Position numbers and translations under genes: made by a program
Assembly (NCBI GenBank): GCA_903901375.1
Contig: CAIUQV010000571.1
Span: forward strand, 1-6,484
DNA from: an uncultured Ignavibacteriota bacterium
GTDB lineage: Bacteria; Bacteroidota; Ignavibacteria; Tepidaquicellales; Tepidaquicellaceae
DNA length: 6,484 bases
Reading direction: 5' to 3'
In this document: one piece after another, positions 1 to 5,524 of the stretch
How the letters are laid out: every line of letters starts with the position of its first letter
Numbering within the stretch: the stretch's first letter is position 1
Notes under the pieces: model-generated
Told to the model about the DNA's origin: nothing
The model's input: only the letters and a program-made list of their open reading frames with translations
The model's database searches: none

Positions 1-423
1 AATGGTATTACTCCGCCGGGTATTAGCATAAACGTCGAAGATATTTCTTTTAGTAAAAATTCTCTTTCATTCAAATATAAACTCTTTCGCACTTACGAAG
101 GCTTTATCGAATTACCGTATAAACTCTTCATCGTTGCTTACCTGAACGTGGAGCCGATGTCGCAAAAAGAACATTCCTGTGTTTCCCATTTCCGTTCTCT
201 GGATATTTCCGAAGAGTCCGATGATTATACTGATGTAAACGTTGATTTCATGGAATCACTCGCCAGTGACGATATTCCCGATATGAAGAAACTTTATCTC
301 TTCATTGCTGCCGTTAAGAAAATTCCCGGACGAACCGCATACGAATGGTCTTCTTCCTTCATGAAATCTTTTGATATTTCCACGTACGAAAAAGGCTGGT
401 TCAATTCCACCACACTAAAATAA
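1..423 (+). CDS. Hypothetical protein, C-terminal part (5' end outside window)
   Basis: The frame is open from the first base to a TAA at 421-423, giving 140 visible residues, so this is the tail of a longer protein; a GTG at 148 lies in the same frame but nothing argues for a start there. I do not recognise the family. Visible features are a short hydrophobic stretch (YKLFIVAYLNV, residues 40-50 of the visible part), a serine- and aspartate-rich acidic stretch at about 67-94, a second hydrophobic stretch (LYLFIAAV, about 98-105), and then KIPGRTAYEW (107-116). There is no clear membrane helix, repeat or catalytic motif. Base and codon use look like the genes downstream, which supports real coding sequence. 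It is followed by the repeat array, with no obvious hairpin terminator after the stop. It is co-directional with purN but separated by over 500 bp, so a functional link is not implied. Confidence 0.7.
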   Translation, partial: NGITPPGISINVEDISFSKNSLSFKYKLFRTYEGFIELPYKLFIVAYLNVEPMSQKEHSCVSHFRSLDISEESDDYTDVNVDFMESLASDDIPDMKKLYLFIAAVKKIPGRTAYEWSSSFMKSFDISTYEKGWFNSTTLK

Positions 424-466
424 TTTATCAAATCAATTATTTCTTTCACTGAATAATAATAGTTGT

Positions 467-502
467 AATTAGTGTAATTCGTTTAATTAGTGTAATTCGT
501 GT
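467..502. repeat. 18-bp tandem duplication
   Basis: Two adjacent 18-bp units at 467-484 and 485-502 read AATTAGTGTAATTCGTTT and AATTAGTGTAATTCGTGT, differing at one base. Each unit is itself two related 9-bp words (AATTAGTGT and AATTCGTNT), so the 9-bp step seen in the ATTCGTG blocks further right is already present here. This is the left edge of the array. Confidence 0.85.
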
Positions 503-532
503 TAAATCTCTTCTGCCTTAAAAGATCTCCTC

Positions 533-571
533 TTTGGTGTTTTGGTGCTTTGGCGGTAACTCTCTTCTGCC
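533..571. repeat. 39-bp TTTGGTGN block, first copy
   Basis: Three 8-bp words (TTTGGTGT, TTTGGTGC, TTTGGCGG) are followed by TAACTCTCTTCTGCC. The same 39-bp block starts again at 587 and 675, and in shortened form at 763. This copy lacks the ATTCGTG block that follows the next two; a 15-bp AT-rich linker (572-586) joins it to the next copy. Confidence 0.8.
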
Positions 572-586
572 AGATTTAATCTCTTC

Positions 587-674
587 TTTGGTGTTTCGGT
601 GCTTTGGTGGTAACTCTCTTCTGCCTAAAAATTAATTCGTGCCATTCGTGTTAATTCGTGTCTGCTCTTTCTCT
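587..674. repeat. 88-bp tandem unit, copy 1
   Basis: A 39-bp TTTGGTGN block (587-625) is followed by a 49-bp block (626-674) holding three ATTCGTG words at 635, 644 and 654 and a pyrimidine tract. It aligns without gaps to 675-762, with 5 differences in 88 bases by eye. Confidence 0.85.
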
Positions 675-762
675 TTTGGTGTTTTGGTGCTTTGGTGGTA
701 ACTCTCTTCACCCTAAAATTTAATTCGTGCCATTCGTGTTAATTCGTGTCTGCTCTTTTTCT
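675..762. repeat. 88-bp tandem unit, copy 2
   Basis: This is the second complete unit, directly abutting copy 1, with ATTCGTG words at 723, 732 and 742. It differs from copy 1 in the second TTTGGTG word, in the tail (CTTCACCC for CTTCTGCC), in the A-run and in the final pyrimidine tract. Confidence 0.85.
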
Positions 763-798
763 TTTGGTGTTTTGGTGTAACTCTCTTCTGCCTAAAAA
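763..798. repeat. 88-bp tandem unit, partial copy 3
   Basis: This copy begins exactly 88 bp after copy 2. It carries only two TTTGGTG words before the TAACTCTCTTCTGCC tail, so its block is 30 bp instead of 39. Similarity fades in the A-run after 793, and the ATTCGTG part is absent. Confidence 0.75.
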
Positions 799-959
799 AA
801 TCTCTTTCTCTATATTTATAATCTGTGTAAATCAGTCTCTTTCAGCTCTTATCAGTGTGCCAGTCTTTTCTCTTTACCCGTGTGCAAATATCTTTTTAAA
901 AGCCTTTTCCCATTTAATTTCTTACATTTATTTCGTATTTTGCCCTAAATTAAAACGGT

Positions 960-1562
960 TTGAACATTTGCGTTTTTGCGTCGGGAGGAGGCTCGAACTT
1001 TAATGCTCTTCTGCAGGCTAAAAAGGATGGCTTTTTAAATTCGGATTTTAAACTTTTAATTACTAATAATTCTAATTGCGGCGCTGTCGATATCGCACTC
1101 GCTAACAATATAGATTACTATCACATTAGTAAAAAAGTTTTTCCTGATTTATCTGAAAGCGATTTTCATAAACTCTATATCGATATTCTCGATGAGTATG
1201 AAATTGATTTGATTCTGCTCGCAGGGTATATGAAAATGGTAGATACTATTGTCATCCGCAAGTTTAAAAACCGTATCATTAACATTCATCCCGCTCTGCT
1301 CCCGTCTTTCGGCGGTAAAGGTATGTACGGTATGAATGTTCATAAAGCCGTTATCGAATCGGGTGCGAAAGAATCTGGAATTACTATTCATCTCGTTGAT
1401 GAGTTTTACGATAATGGTAAGATTTTATTGCAAAAGAAACTTGTGGTTAATCCCGGTGACGATGAACATTCTTTGCAGAAGAGGGTTCTGGAACTTGAAC
1501 ATAATTACTATTCGCAGGTTGTTAAACAAATTGAAACAGGAGAATTAAATTTAGATGGCTAA
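960..1562 (+). CDS. purN: Phosphoribosylglycinamide formyltransferase (GART)
   Basis: PurN transfers the formyl group of 10-formyltetrahydrofolate to GAR, the third step of cytoplasmic purine synthesis. The 200-residue protein has the family layout: an N-terminal phosphate-binding loop ASGGGSNFNALL (residues 7-18), LLAGYMKMV (86-94), and the catalytic region NIHPALLPSFGGKG with Asn108 and His110, then Asp151 in FYDNGKI. These match the Asn-His-Asp triad of the family. FGGKGMYGMNVHKAV is the form I associate with Bacteroidota and relatives. Length is slightly below the usual 190-215 midpoint, so it looks complete. The start is TTG: an in-frame TAA lies at 951-953, TTG at 960 is the only start-like codon before the conserved N-terminus, and the first ATG is residue 91. 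No Shine-Dalgarno is visible. The 3' end overlaps purH by 8 bp, so the two are very likely co-transcribed and coupled. Confidence 0.95.
   Translation: MNICVFASGGGSNFNALLQAKKDGFLNSDFKLLITNNSNCGAVDIALANNIDYYHISKKVFPDLSESDFHKLYIDILDEYEIDLILLAGYMKMVDTIVIRKFKNRIINIHPALLPSFGGKGMYGMNVHKAVIESGAKESGITIHLVDEFYDNGKILLQKKLVVNPGDDEHSLQKRVLELEHNYYSQVVKQIETGELNLDG
1538..1542 (+). promoter_or_regulatory. Ribosome binding site of purH
   Basis: AGGAG lies inside the end of purN, 12 bases before the purH ATG at 1555. The spacing is on the long side, but translation of purN runs straight over it, which fits coupled translation. Confidence 0.5.
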
Positions 1563-3051
1563 AAGGTCGGCTCTTATCAGCGTTTACTACAAAGACGGTC
1601 TGCTGAGTTTTGCTAAAGAACTTATAGACAGAGGTTTTGAGATTCTTTCCACAGGTGGTACGGGTAAGTTCCTGAAGGAAAATAATATCCCTGTAACAAG
1701 TGTTGAATCTGTAACAGGTTTTCCCGAAGTGCTCGACGGCAGAGTGAAAACTCTCCATCCTGCTGTGTTCTCGGGGATTCTCGCTCAGAAGGATAATCCG
1801 AAACATCTCGAACAGATTGATGAACATAAACTTAAGCTGATTGATTTAGTGGTTGTTACTCTCTATCCGTTTAAGGAAACAATATCAAAGCCGGACGTGA
1901 AGCTTGAAGATGCTATCGAGCAGATTGATATCGGTGGTGTTTCGCTGATTCGTGCAGCAGCTAAGAATTATTCTTCCGTGTCCGTGCTTGTTTCCACAAA
2001 TCAGTACGATGAATATCTTAATGAGTTTGATAAGAATAATGGTATTATCACAAATACTTTTTCTCTGAAACTTGCAGGCGATGCCTTTAATTTAATCTCG
2101 CAGTACGATTACGATATTAAAGAGTATTTCAGAAATCTTAATCAGTCGGATGCAGGACTTCGCTACGGCGAAAACCCGCACCAGAAGGCTGTGTTCGAGA
2201 AGACTAACTTCGACGATGTGTTTGAGATTCTTCACGGTAAAGAACTGTCGTACAATAATCTTCTCGACGTCGATGCAGCACATTCTCTGATTAATGAGTT
2301 TAAGGATTGCGGCCCTACATCTGCAATCGTAAAACACGGTAACCCTTGCGGAGTAGCTACTGGTAACGTTTTAAAGGAATCGTACCTGAAAGCTTTTGAG
2401 TCTGATACTGTTTCGCCTTTCGGAGGAATCGTGATTTTCAATAAGACTCTTGACCTTGATACTGCTGTTGAAGTTGATAAGATTTTTACTGAAATAGTTC
2501 TTGCTCCTGCTTTCGGAGACGGTGTACTGGATTTGCTTATGAAGAAAAAGAACAGAAGACTTCTTAGTTTTAAGTTCTTTACTGAAGCAAAGGAATCCAG
2601 AACTGTCGCAGGCGGTATACTCCATCAGGAAAAAGATAACATAGTTTTCGATAAGAATGTATTGAAGTGTGTAACTAAAGTTCAGCCGAAAGATAATCAG
2701 ATTGCCGATATGGAATTCGCTTATAAGATTGTGAAGCATACAAAATCAAATGCCGTTGTCTTCGTTAAGGATTTGCAGACTATCGGTATTGGCGGGGGAC
2801 AGCCGTCACGCATAGATTCTACAAAGATTGCAGTCTCAAAAGCAAAGCAGTTCGGTCTTGATTTGAAAGACACTGTTGTTGCGTCCGACGCTTTCTTCCC
2901 GTTTGCAGACGGACTTCTGGAAACTGCAAGTGCAGGGGCTGTCTGTGTGATTCAGCCCGGAGGCTCTGTAAGAGACGATGAAGTGATTAAAGCTGCCGAT
3001 GAAAAGGAATTATGTATGGTTTTTACAGGTTATAGACATTTCAGACATTAA
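1555..3051 (+). CDS. purH: Bifunctional AICAR transformylase / IMP cyclohydrolase
   Basis: PurH performs the last two steps of IMP synthesis: formylation of AICAR with 10-formyltetrahydrofolate, then ring closure. The N-terminal cyclohydrolase (MGS-like) domain covers about residues 3-140, with LSTGGT (31-36), DGRVKTLHP (61-69), LYPF (103-106), EQIDIGG (122-128) and RAAAKN (133-138). These hold the expected Arg63, Lys65, Tyr104, Asp125 and Lys137. The transformylase domain follows, with LRYGENPHQ (202-210), LSYNNLLDVDAA (231-242), VKHGNPCG with the catalytic Lys260-His261 pair, KSNAVVF (397-403), GIGGGQPSR (411-419), SDAFFPFADG (444-453) and the C-terminal RHFRH. It reads GQPSR where many homologues have GQMSR. 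At 498 residues it is a little shorter than the common 505-530, with no missing motif. The ATG at 1555 overlaps the purN stop and directly precedes the conserved ALISV strand. It is followed by an AT-rich gap and mreB. Confidence 0.97.
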   Translation: MAKRSALISVYYKDGLLSFAKELIDRGFEILSTGGTGKFLKENNIPVTSVESVTGFPEVLDGRVKTLHPAVFSGILAQKDNPKHLEQIDEHKLKLIDLVVVTLYPFKETISKPDVKLEDAIEQIDIGGVSLIRAAAKNYSSVSVLVSTNQYDEYLNEFDKNNGIITNTFSLKLAGDAFNLISQYDYDIKEYFRNLNQSDAGLRYGENPHQKAVFEKTNFDDVFEILHGKELSYNNLLDVDAAHSLINEFKDCGPTSAIVKHGNPCGVATGNVLKESYLKAFESDTVSPFGGIVIFNKTLDLDTAVEVDKIFTEIVLAPAFGDGVLDLLMKKKNRRLLSFKFFTEAKESRTVAGGILHQEKDNIVFDKNVLKCVTKVQPKDNQIADMEFAYKIVKHTKSNAVVFVKDLQTIGIGGGQPSRIDSTKIAVSKAKQFGLDLKDTVVASDAFFPFADGLLETASAGAVCVIQPGGSVRDDEVIKAADEKELCMVFTGYRHFRH

Positions 3052-3142
3052 TTAAGTTATTAATTATCGTTTATTTTTGTTATATTTAATGTTAATTCAA
3101 ATATATTTATAAATAATTTAAAATTATAAGAGGTTTTTAAAT
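3052..3142 (+). promoter_or_regulatory. AT-rich gap, probable mreB promoter region
   Basis: Only 9 of 91 bases are G or C. A possible Bacteroidota-type promoter is TTTG at 3076-3079 with TATATTTA at 3102-3109 (one base off TAnnTTTG), though the 22-base spacing is slightly long. A TTGTTA at 3077-3082 with TATATT at 3102-3107 is an alternative with 19-base spacing. Such AT-rich sequence gives chance matches, so the exact boxes are unsure. The reason to expect a promoter is that this is the only sizeable gap between purN and the window end and it separates two pathways. Confidence 0.35.
3128..3133 (+). promoter_or_regulatory. Ribosome binding site of mreB
   Basis: AAGAGG stands 9 bases before the ATG at 3143, in an otherwise nearly G-free stretch, and fixes that start. 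Confidence 0.6.
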
Positions 3143-4159
3143 ATGCCATTTTTTGGAATGTTCTCGAATGATATAGCAATCGACTTAGGGACTGCTAATA
3201 CGCTGATTTATATGAAAGGAAAAGGAATCGTTCTTAATGAGCCATCCATCGTTACTTTCGATGTTTCTACACGCAAGATAGTTGCTATCGGCGAAGAAGC
3301 TAAAAAGATGATGGGAAGAGTTCATAAAGAACTTAATACTATCAGGCCTATGAGGGATGGTGTCATTGCTGATTTCGAGATTGCTGAAGGAATGCTTAAG
3401 GAGTTTATTAAAAAGATTACGTCCGGTTTTATGCCTGCGAAGAGAATAGTTATTTGCGTTCCGAGTGGCATTACTGAAGTTGAAAAACGTGCTGTCAGAG
3501 ATACTGCCGAAAAAGCAGGTGCCAAAGAAGTCTTCCTGATTTCTGAACCTATGGCTGCGGCAATAGGTATCGGTCTTGATGTCTCCGCTCCATTCGGAAA
3601 TATGATTGTTGATATCGGCGGCGGTACTACTGAAATAGCAGTTATCGCTCTCTCAGGTATCACAAACGGTGTGTCCGTCAGAGTTGCAGGCGATGAACTT
3701 ACCGAAGCTATCATCAGATTCTTCCGTGCAAATCAGAATATGTTAATCGGTGAAACTACTGCCGAAAATATTAAATGTCAGGTTGGCTCTGTTATGCCGC
3801 TTGAAGAAGAAATTATAATCGAAGTAAAGGGTCGCGACCTTGTTGCAGGCGTTCCGAAACTTACTGAAGTTAGCTCTATAGAAATTCGCGAAGCATTGAA
3901 CGCTCCTGTCCAGCAGATGGTTGAAGCAGTGAAAGTTGCTCTTGAGAAAACTGCACCTGAATTGTCTTCGGATATTCTTGACCGCGGTATTTTCCTCACT
4001 GGCGGTGGTGCATTGCTCCAGGGACTTGATGAAAGAATCAGAGTGGAAACCGGAGTTCCCGTGCACGTTGCGGAAGAGCCTTTAACGGCAGTCGCAAGAG
4101 GTACAGGCAAAGTTGTTGAAGATTTGAATAAATACAAAAAAGTTTTACTAAGCAGATAG
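3143..4159 (+). CDS. mreB: Rod shape-determining protein MreB (bacterial actin)
   Basis: MreB is an ATP-dependent actin homologue that polymerises on the inner face of the cytoplasmic membrane and positions the elongation machinery. The 338 residues match the usual 335-350. The hydrophobic N-terminus MPFFGMF fits a membrane-inserting segment. Actin-fold nucleotide motifs are in order: phosphate 1 IAIDLGTANT (11-20), ISEPMAAAIG with the Glu135 position (133-142), phosphate 2 VDIGGGTTEIAV (156-167), and the adenosine motif FLTGGGALLQGLDE (284-297). RPMRDGVIADFEIAEGML (68-85) is also typical. The start ATG has an AAGAGG upstream and directly precedes the conserved region. mreC begins 16 bp after the stop, so it is the first gene of the elongation operon. 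In Bacteroidota and relatives, as I recall, mreB often lies just downstream of purH, as here. Nothing in the sequence looks degraded. Confidence 0.97.
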   Translation: MPFFGMFSNDIAIDLGTANTLIYMKGKGIVLNEPSIVTFDVSTRKIVAIGEEAKKMMGRVHKELNTIRPMRDGVIADFEIAEGMLKEFIKKITSGFMPAKRIVICVPSGITEVEKRAVRDTAEKAGAKEVFLISEPMAAAIGIGLDVSAPFGNMIVDIGGGTTEIAVIALSGITNGVSVRVAGDELTEAIIRFFRANQNMLIGETTAENIKCQVGSVMPLEEEIIIEVKGRDLVAGVPKLTEVSSIEIREALNAPVQQMVEAVKVALEKTAPELSSDILDRGIFLTGGGALLQGLDERIRVETGVPVHVAEEPLTAVARGTGKVVEDLNKYKKVLLSR

Positions 4160-4175
4160 AGTTTAAAACTATTTC

Positions 4176-5009
4176 TTGAAGAAATTAGGACAGCTAATAT
4201 TAAACATTAAGGAGTATCTTATACTCTCCGTGCTGATTGTATTCTCATTGGCATTTCTGTTCTCAAACGATAATACTCAGGTCAGATTTCTCCGTGCCGT
4301 TGCAGTCGGTATGTTCGGTACTGTTCAAAGCGGTATTTCTTCAATCCCGAATGTTTTCGAACTTCAGCAGGAAAATAAATCGCTCAGGGAAAGTAATATC
4401 AGACTCGCTAATGAGGTCTCAAGTCTCAGGGAATCTAAACTCGAAAACATCAGATTAACAAGACTGCTTTCTTTTAAGGATGCAACGGGTCTCGGACTCG
4501 TCAGCGCAAACGTTGTTAATAAATCCCTGATCCAGACACGAAACACTATCACGCTCAACGTTGGTGAAAACGACAGCGTGTACGTCAATATGCCCGTCAT
4601 TACTGATGCCGGTCTTGTTGGCAGGATTGTTTCCACGAGTAAGAATTATTCACTCGCTCAGATTCTGCTGAATAAGGATTTGCACATAACCGTTAAAGTT
4701 CAGCGTTCACGCGTAGATGGTATTTTAAACTACGACGGTGTTTCAGCATTAACTGTTTCAAACATTCCTAAGAATGCAGACGTAGTTGTCGGAGATGTTA
4801 TCATCACTTCTGAATTCAGTAATTTGTTCCCGTCTGGTATTCCTATCGGAACCGTTACTGAATCCGGTAATCTTGATAATCTCTTTAAAAAGATTGAAAT
4901 TGCTCCGCTCGTCAATTTCGTAATACTTGAAAATGTTTTTGTACTGAAACATTTTCCCGATAAGGAAAGATACATTCTCGAAAAAACTTATTTGTCGTCT
5001 AAGAAATGA
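4176..5009 (+). CDS. mreC: Rod shape-determining protein MreC
   Basis: MreC is a bitopic membrane protein whose periplasmic part links MreB filaments to PBP2 and is thought to activate it. The 277-residue protein shows the family layout: a short cytoplasmic N-terminus, one membrane segment (about residues 14-29, YLILSVLIVFSLAFLF), a coiled coil (about 62-98, FELQQENKSLRESN onward), then the beta-rich domain with ANVVNKS (111-117), DAGLVGRIV (144-152) and GDVIITSEFSNLFPSGIPIG (206-225). Many MreC proteins read TSG where this has TSE. The start is TTG: an in-frame TAA lies at 4164-4166, TTG at 4176 is the only start-like codon between it and the membrane segment, and the first ATG is residue 46, beyond that segment. 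There is no visible Shine-Dalgarno, so translation may depend on ribosomes leaving mreB. It overlaps mreD by 4 bp (ATGA). Confidence 0.95.
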   Translation: MKKLGQLILNIKEYLILSVLIVFSLAFLFSNDNTQVRFLRAVAVGMFGTVQSGISSIPNVFELQQENKSLRESNIRLANEVSSLRESKLENIRLTRLLSFKDATGLGLVSANVVNKSLIQTRNTITLNVGENDSVYVNMPVITDAGLVGRIVSTSKNYSLAQILLNKDLHITVKVQRSRVDGILNYDGVSALTVSNIPKNADVVVGDVIITSEFSNLFPSGIPIGTVTESGNLDNLFKKIEIAPLVNFVILENVFVLKHFPDKERYILEKTYLSSKK

Positions 5010-5524
5010 ACTTCGACTATAAATCAATAATCCGAAATGCAGTATTGCTCATCATACTCATTGTTATACAGAAGACTGTAGTATGGTTTATTTCTTTGTC
5101 GCAGTTGAACATTGCACCTGACTTCGTTATCATCGCATTAATCTACATCGGCGTCAGAGAAGGCAAAATATCGGGCGCAGTTTACGGTTTCATTGCAGGA
5201 CTTTTGCTCGATGTTTTAAGCGGCTCATTCATCGGCTTGTTAGCACTTTCATATTCAGTATCAGCATTCATTGCAGGATTCTTTCAGACGGAAAATGACA
5301 GATTCCTCGTCAGGTTCAATTTTATCTTTGCAGTATTCGCAATCTCTATACTCAGCAATTTCATATATTTTGGACTTTATTTTCAGGGTACACCTATCCT
5401 GTTTGCTAAAGTTATGCTTCTATACATATTTCCGTCGTCAACTTATACAACTATTATCAGTCTGGTTTATACTATTTTACCAAGGAAGAAAGGTTTTGAC
5501 AGGAGTTATCTAAGTGAATCGTGA
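5006..5524 (+). CDS. mreD: Rod shape-determining protein MreD
   Basis: MreD is a small polytopic membrane partner of MreC in the elongation complex. The 172 residues are mostly hydrophobic, with about six membrane segments (roughly 10-30, 36-52, 57-75, 77-94, 104-126 and 133-157). The family signatures IAPDFVIIAL (36-45) and GFIAGLLLDVLSG (61-73) followed by IGLLAL (76-81) are clear. The basic end (PRKKGFDR) would lie in the cytoplasm. The ATG overlaps the mreC stop in ATGA, a classic coupled arrangement, and no separate Shine-Dalgarno is evident. The 3' end overlaps the PBP2 gene by 11 bp. The length is typical. Assignment rests on motifs plus position between mreC and a PBP2 gene. Confidence 0.93.
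   Translation: MNFDYKSIIRNAVLLIILIVIQKTVVWFISLSQLNIAPDFVIIALIYIGVREGKISGAVYGFIAGLLLDVLSGSFIGLLALSYSVSAFIAGFFQTENDRFLVRFNFIFAVFAISILSNFIYFGLYFQGTPILFAKVMLLYIFPSSTYTTIISLVYTILPRKKGFDRSYLSES
5501..5505 (+). promoter_or_regulatory. Ribosome binding site deciding the GTG start of the PBP2 gene
   Basis: AGGAG lies within the end of mreD, 8 bases before GTG at 5514. An in-frame TAA at 5511-5513 immediately precedes that GTG, so no earlier start is possible, and the spacing is ideal. It is the strongest Shine-Dalgarno match in the window. Confidence 0.7.

Larger units (their letters stand above)
467..797. repeat. Nested direct-repeat array of GTG words
   Basis: The array mixes two word families in the same orientation. 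One is an 8-bp word TTTGGTGN in runs of two or three (starts 533, 587, 675 and 763), each run followed by a TAACTCTCTTCTGCC-like tail. The other is ATTCGTG in runs stepped by 9 and 10 bp (635, 644, 654 and 723, 732, 742). The CTCTTCTGCC(T)TAAAA tail recurs near 508, 616 and 784, with a variant near 704. All copies are direct; I see no inverted symmetry, no unique spacers of constant length and no open frame that explains them. Similar GTG-rich short repeats are, as I recall, scattered between genes in several environmental phyla, but I cannot check this here. Confidence 0.85.
424..959. other. Gene-free intergenic region with repeat array and purN leader
   Basis: No convincing gene lies here on either strand. 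The first 43 bp are plain AT-rich sequence. From 467 to about 797 the + strand is a pyrimidine-rich direct-repeat array, described in separate entries. From about 798 to 959 it is T-rich unique sequence with a few decayed GTG words (near 820-837, 848-865 and 877-892) and the purN 5' leader. I find no GC-rich hairpin with a T-run, no tRNA-like fold and no recognisable riboswitch core. Confidence 0.75.

Noticed and set aside
467..797. CRISPR array
   Set aside because: The repeats are short, directly abutting and nested, with no spacers of constant length, no dyad in the repeat and no cas gene nearby.
923..930. TACATTTA as a Bacteroidota-type -7 box for purN
   Set aside because: The position would suit a short leader, but there is no TTTG at the expected distance upstream, and one-off matches are frequent in this T-rich stretch.
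746..1003. 85-residue + strand reading frame across the repeat end and purN start
   Set aside because: Its N-terminal part is translated repeat sequence, its C-terminal part overlaps the conserved purN start in another frame, and the product resembles no family.
960..3051. Possible truncation of PurN (200 residues) and PurH (498 residues)
   Set aside because: Both are slightly short but carry every catalytic motif from N- to C-terminus in one frame, so they look intact.
3049..3066. Terminator hairpin after purH (TAATTAA, GTTA loop, TTAATTA)
   Set aside because: The 7-bp stem is entirely A/T in a 90% AT region, so it would be weak and could arise by chance; the T-rich sequence after it is no different from its surroundings.
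3322..4137. Long antisense reading frames opposite mreB
   Set aside because: They mirror a strongly conserved mreB frame, overlap each other in two frames, and have no ribosome site or recognisable domain; they are shadows of codon bias.
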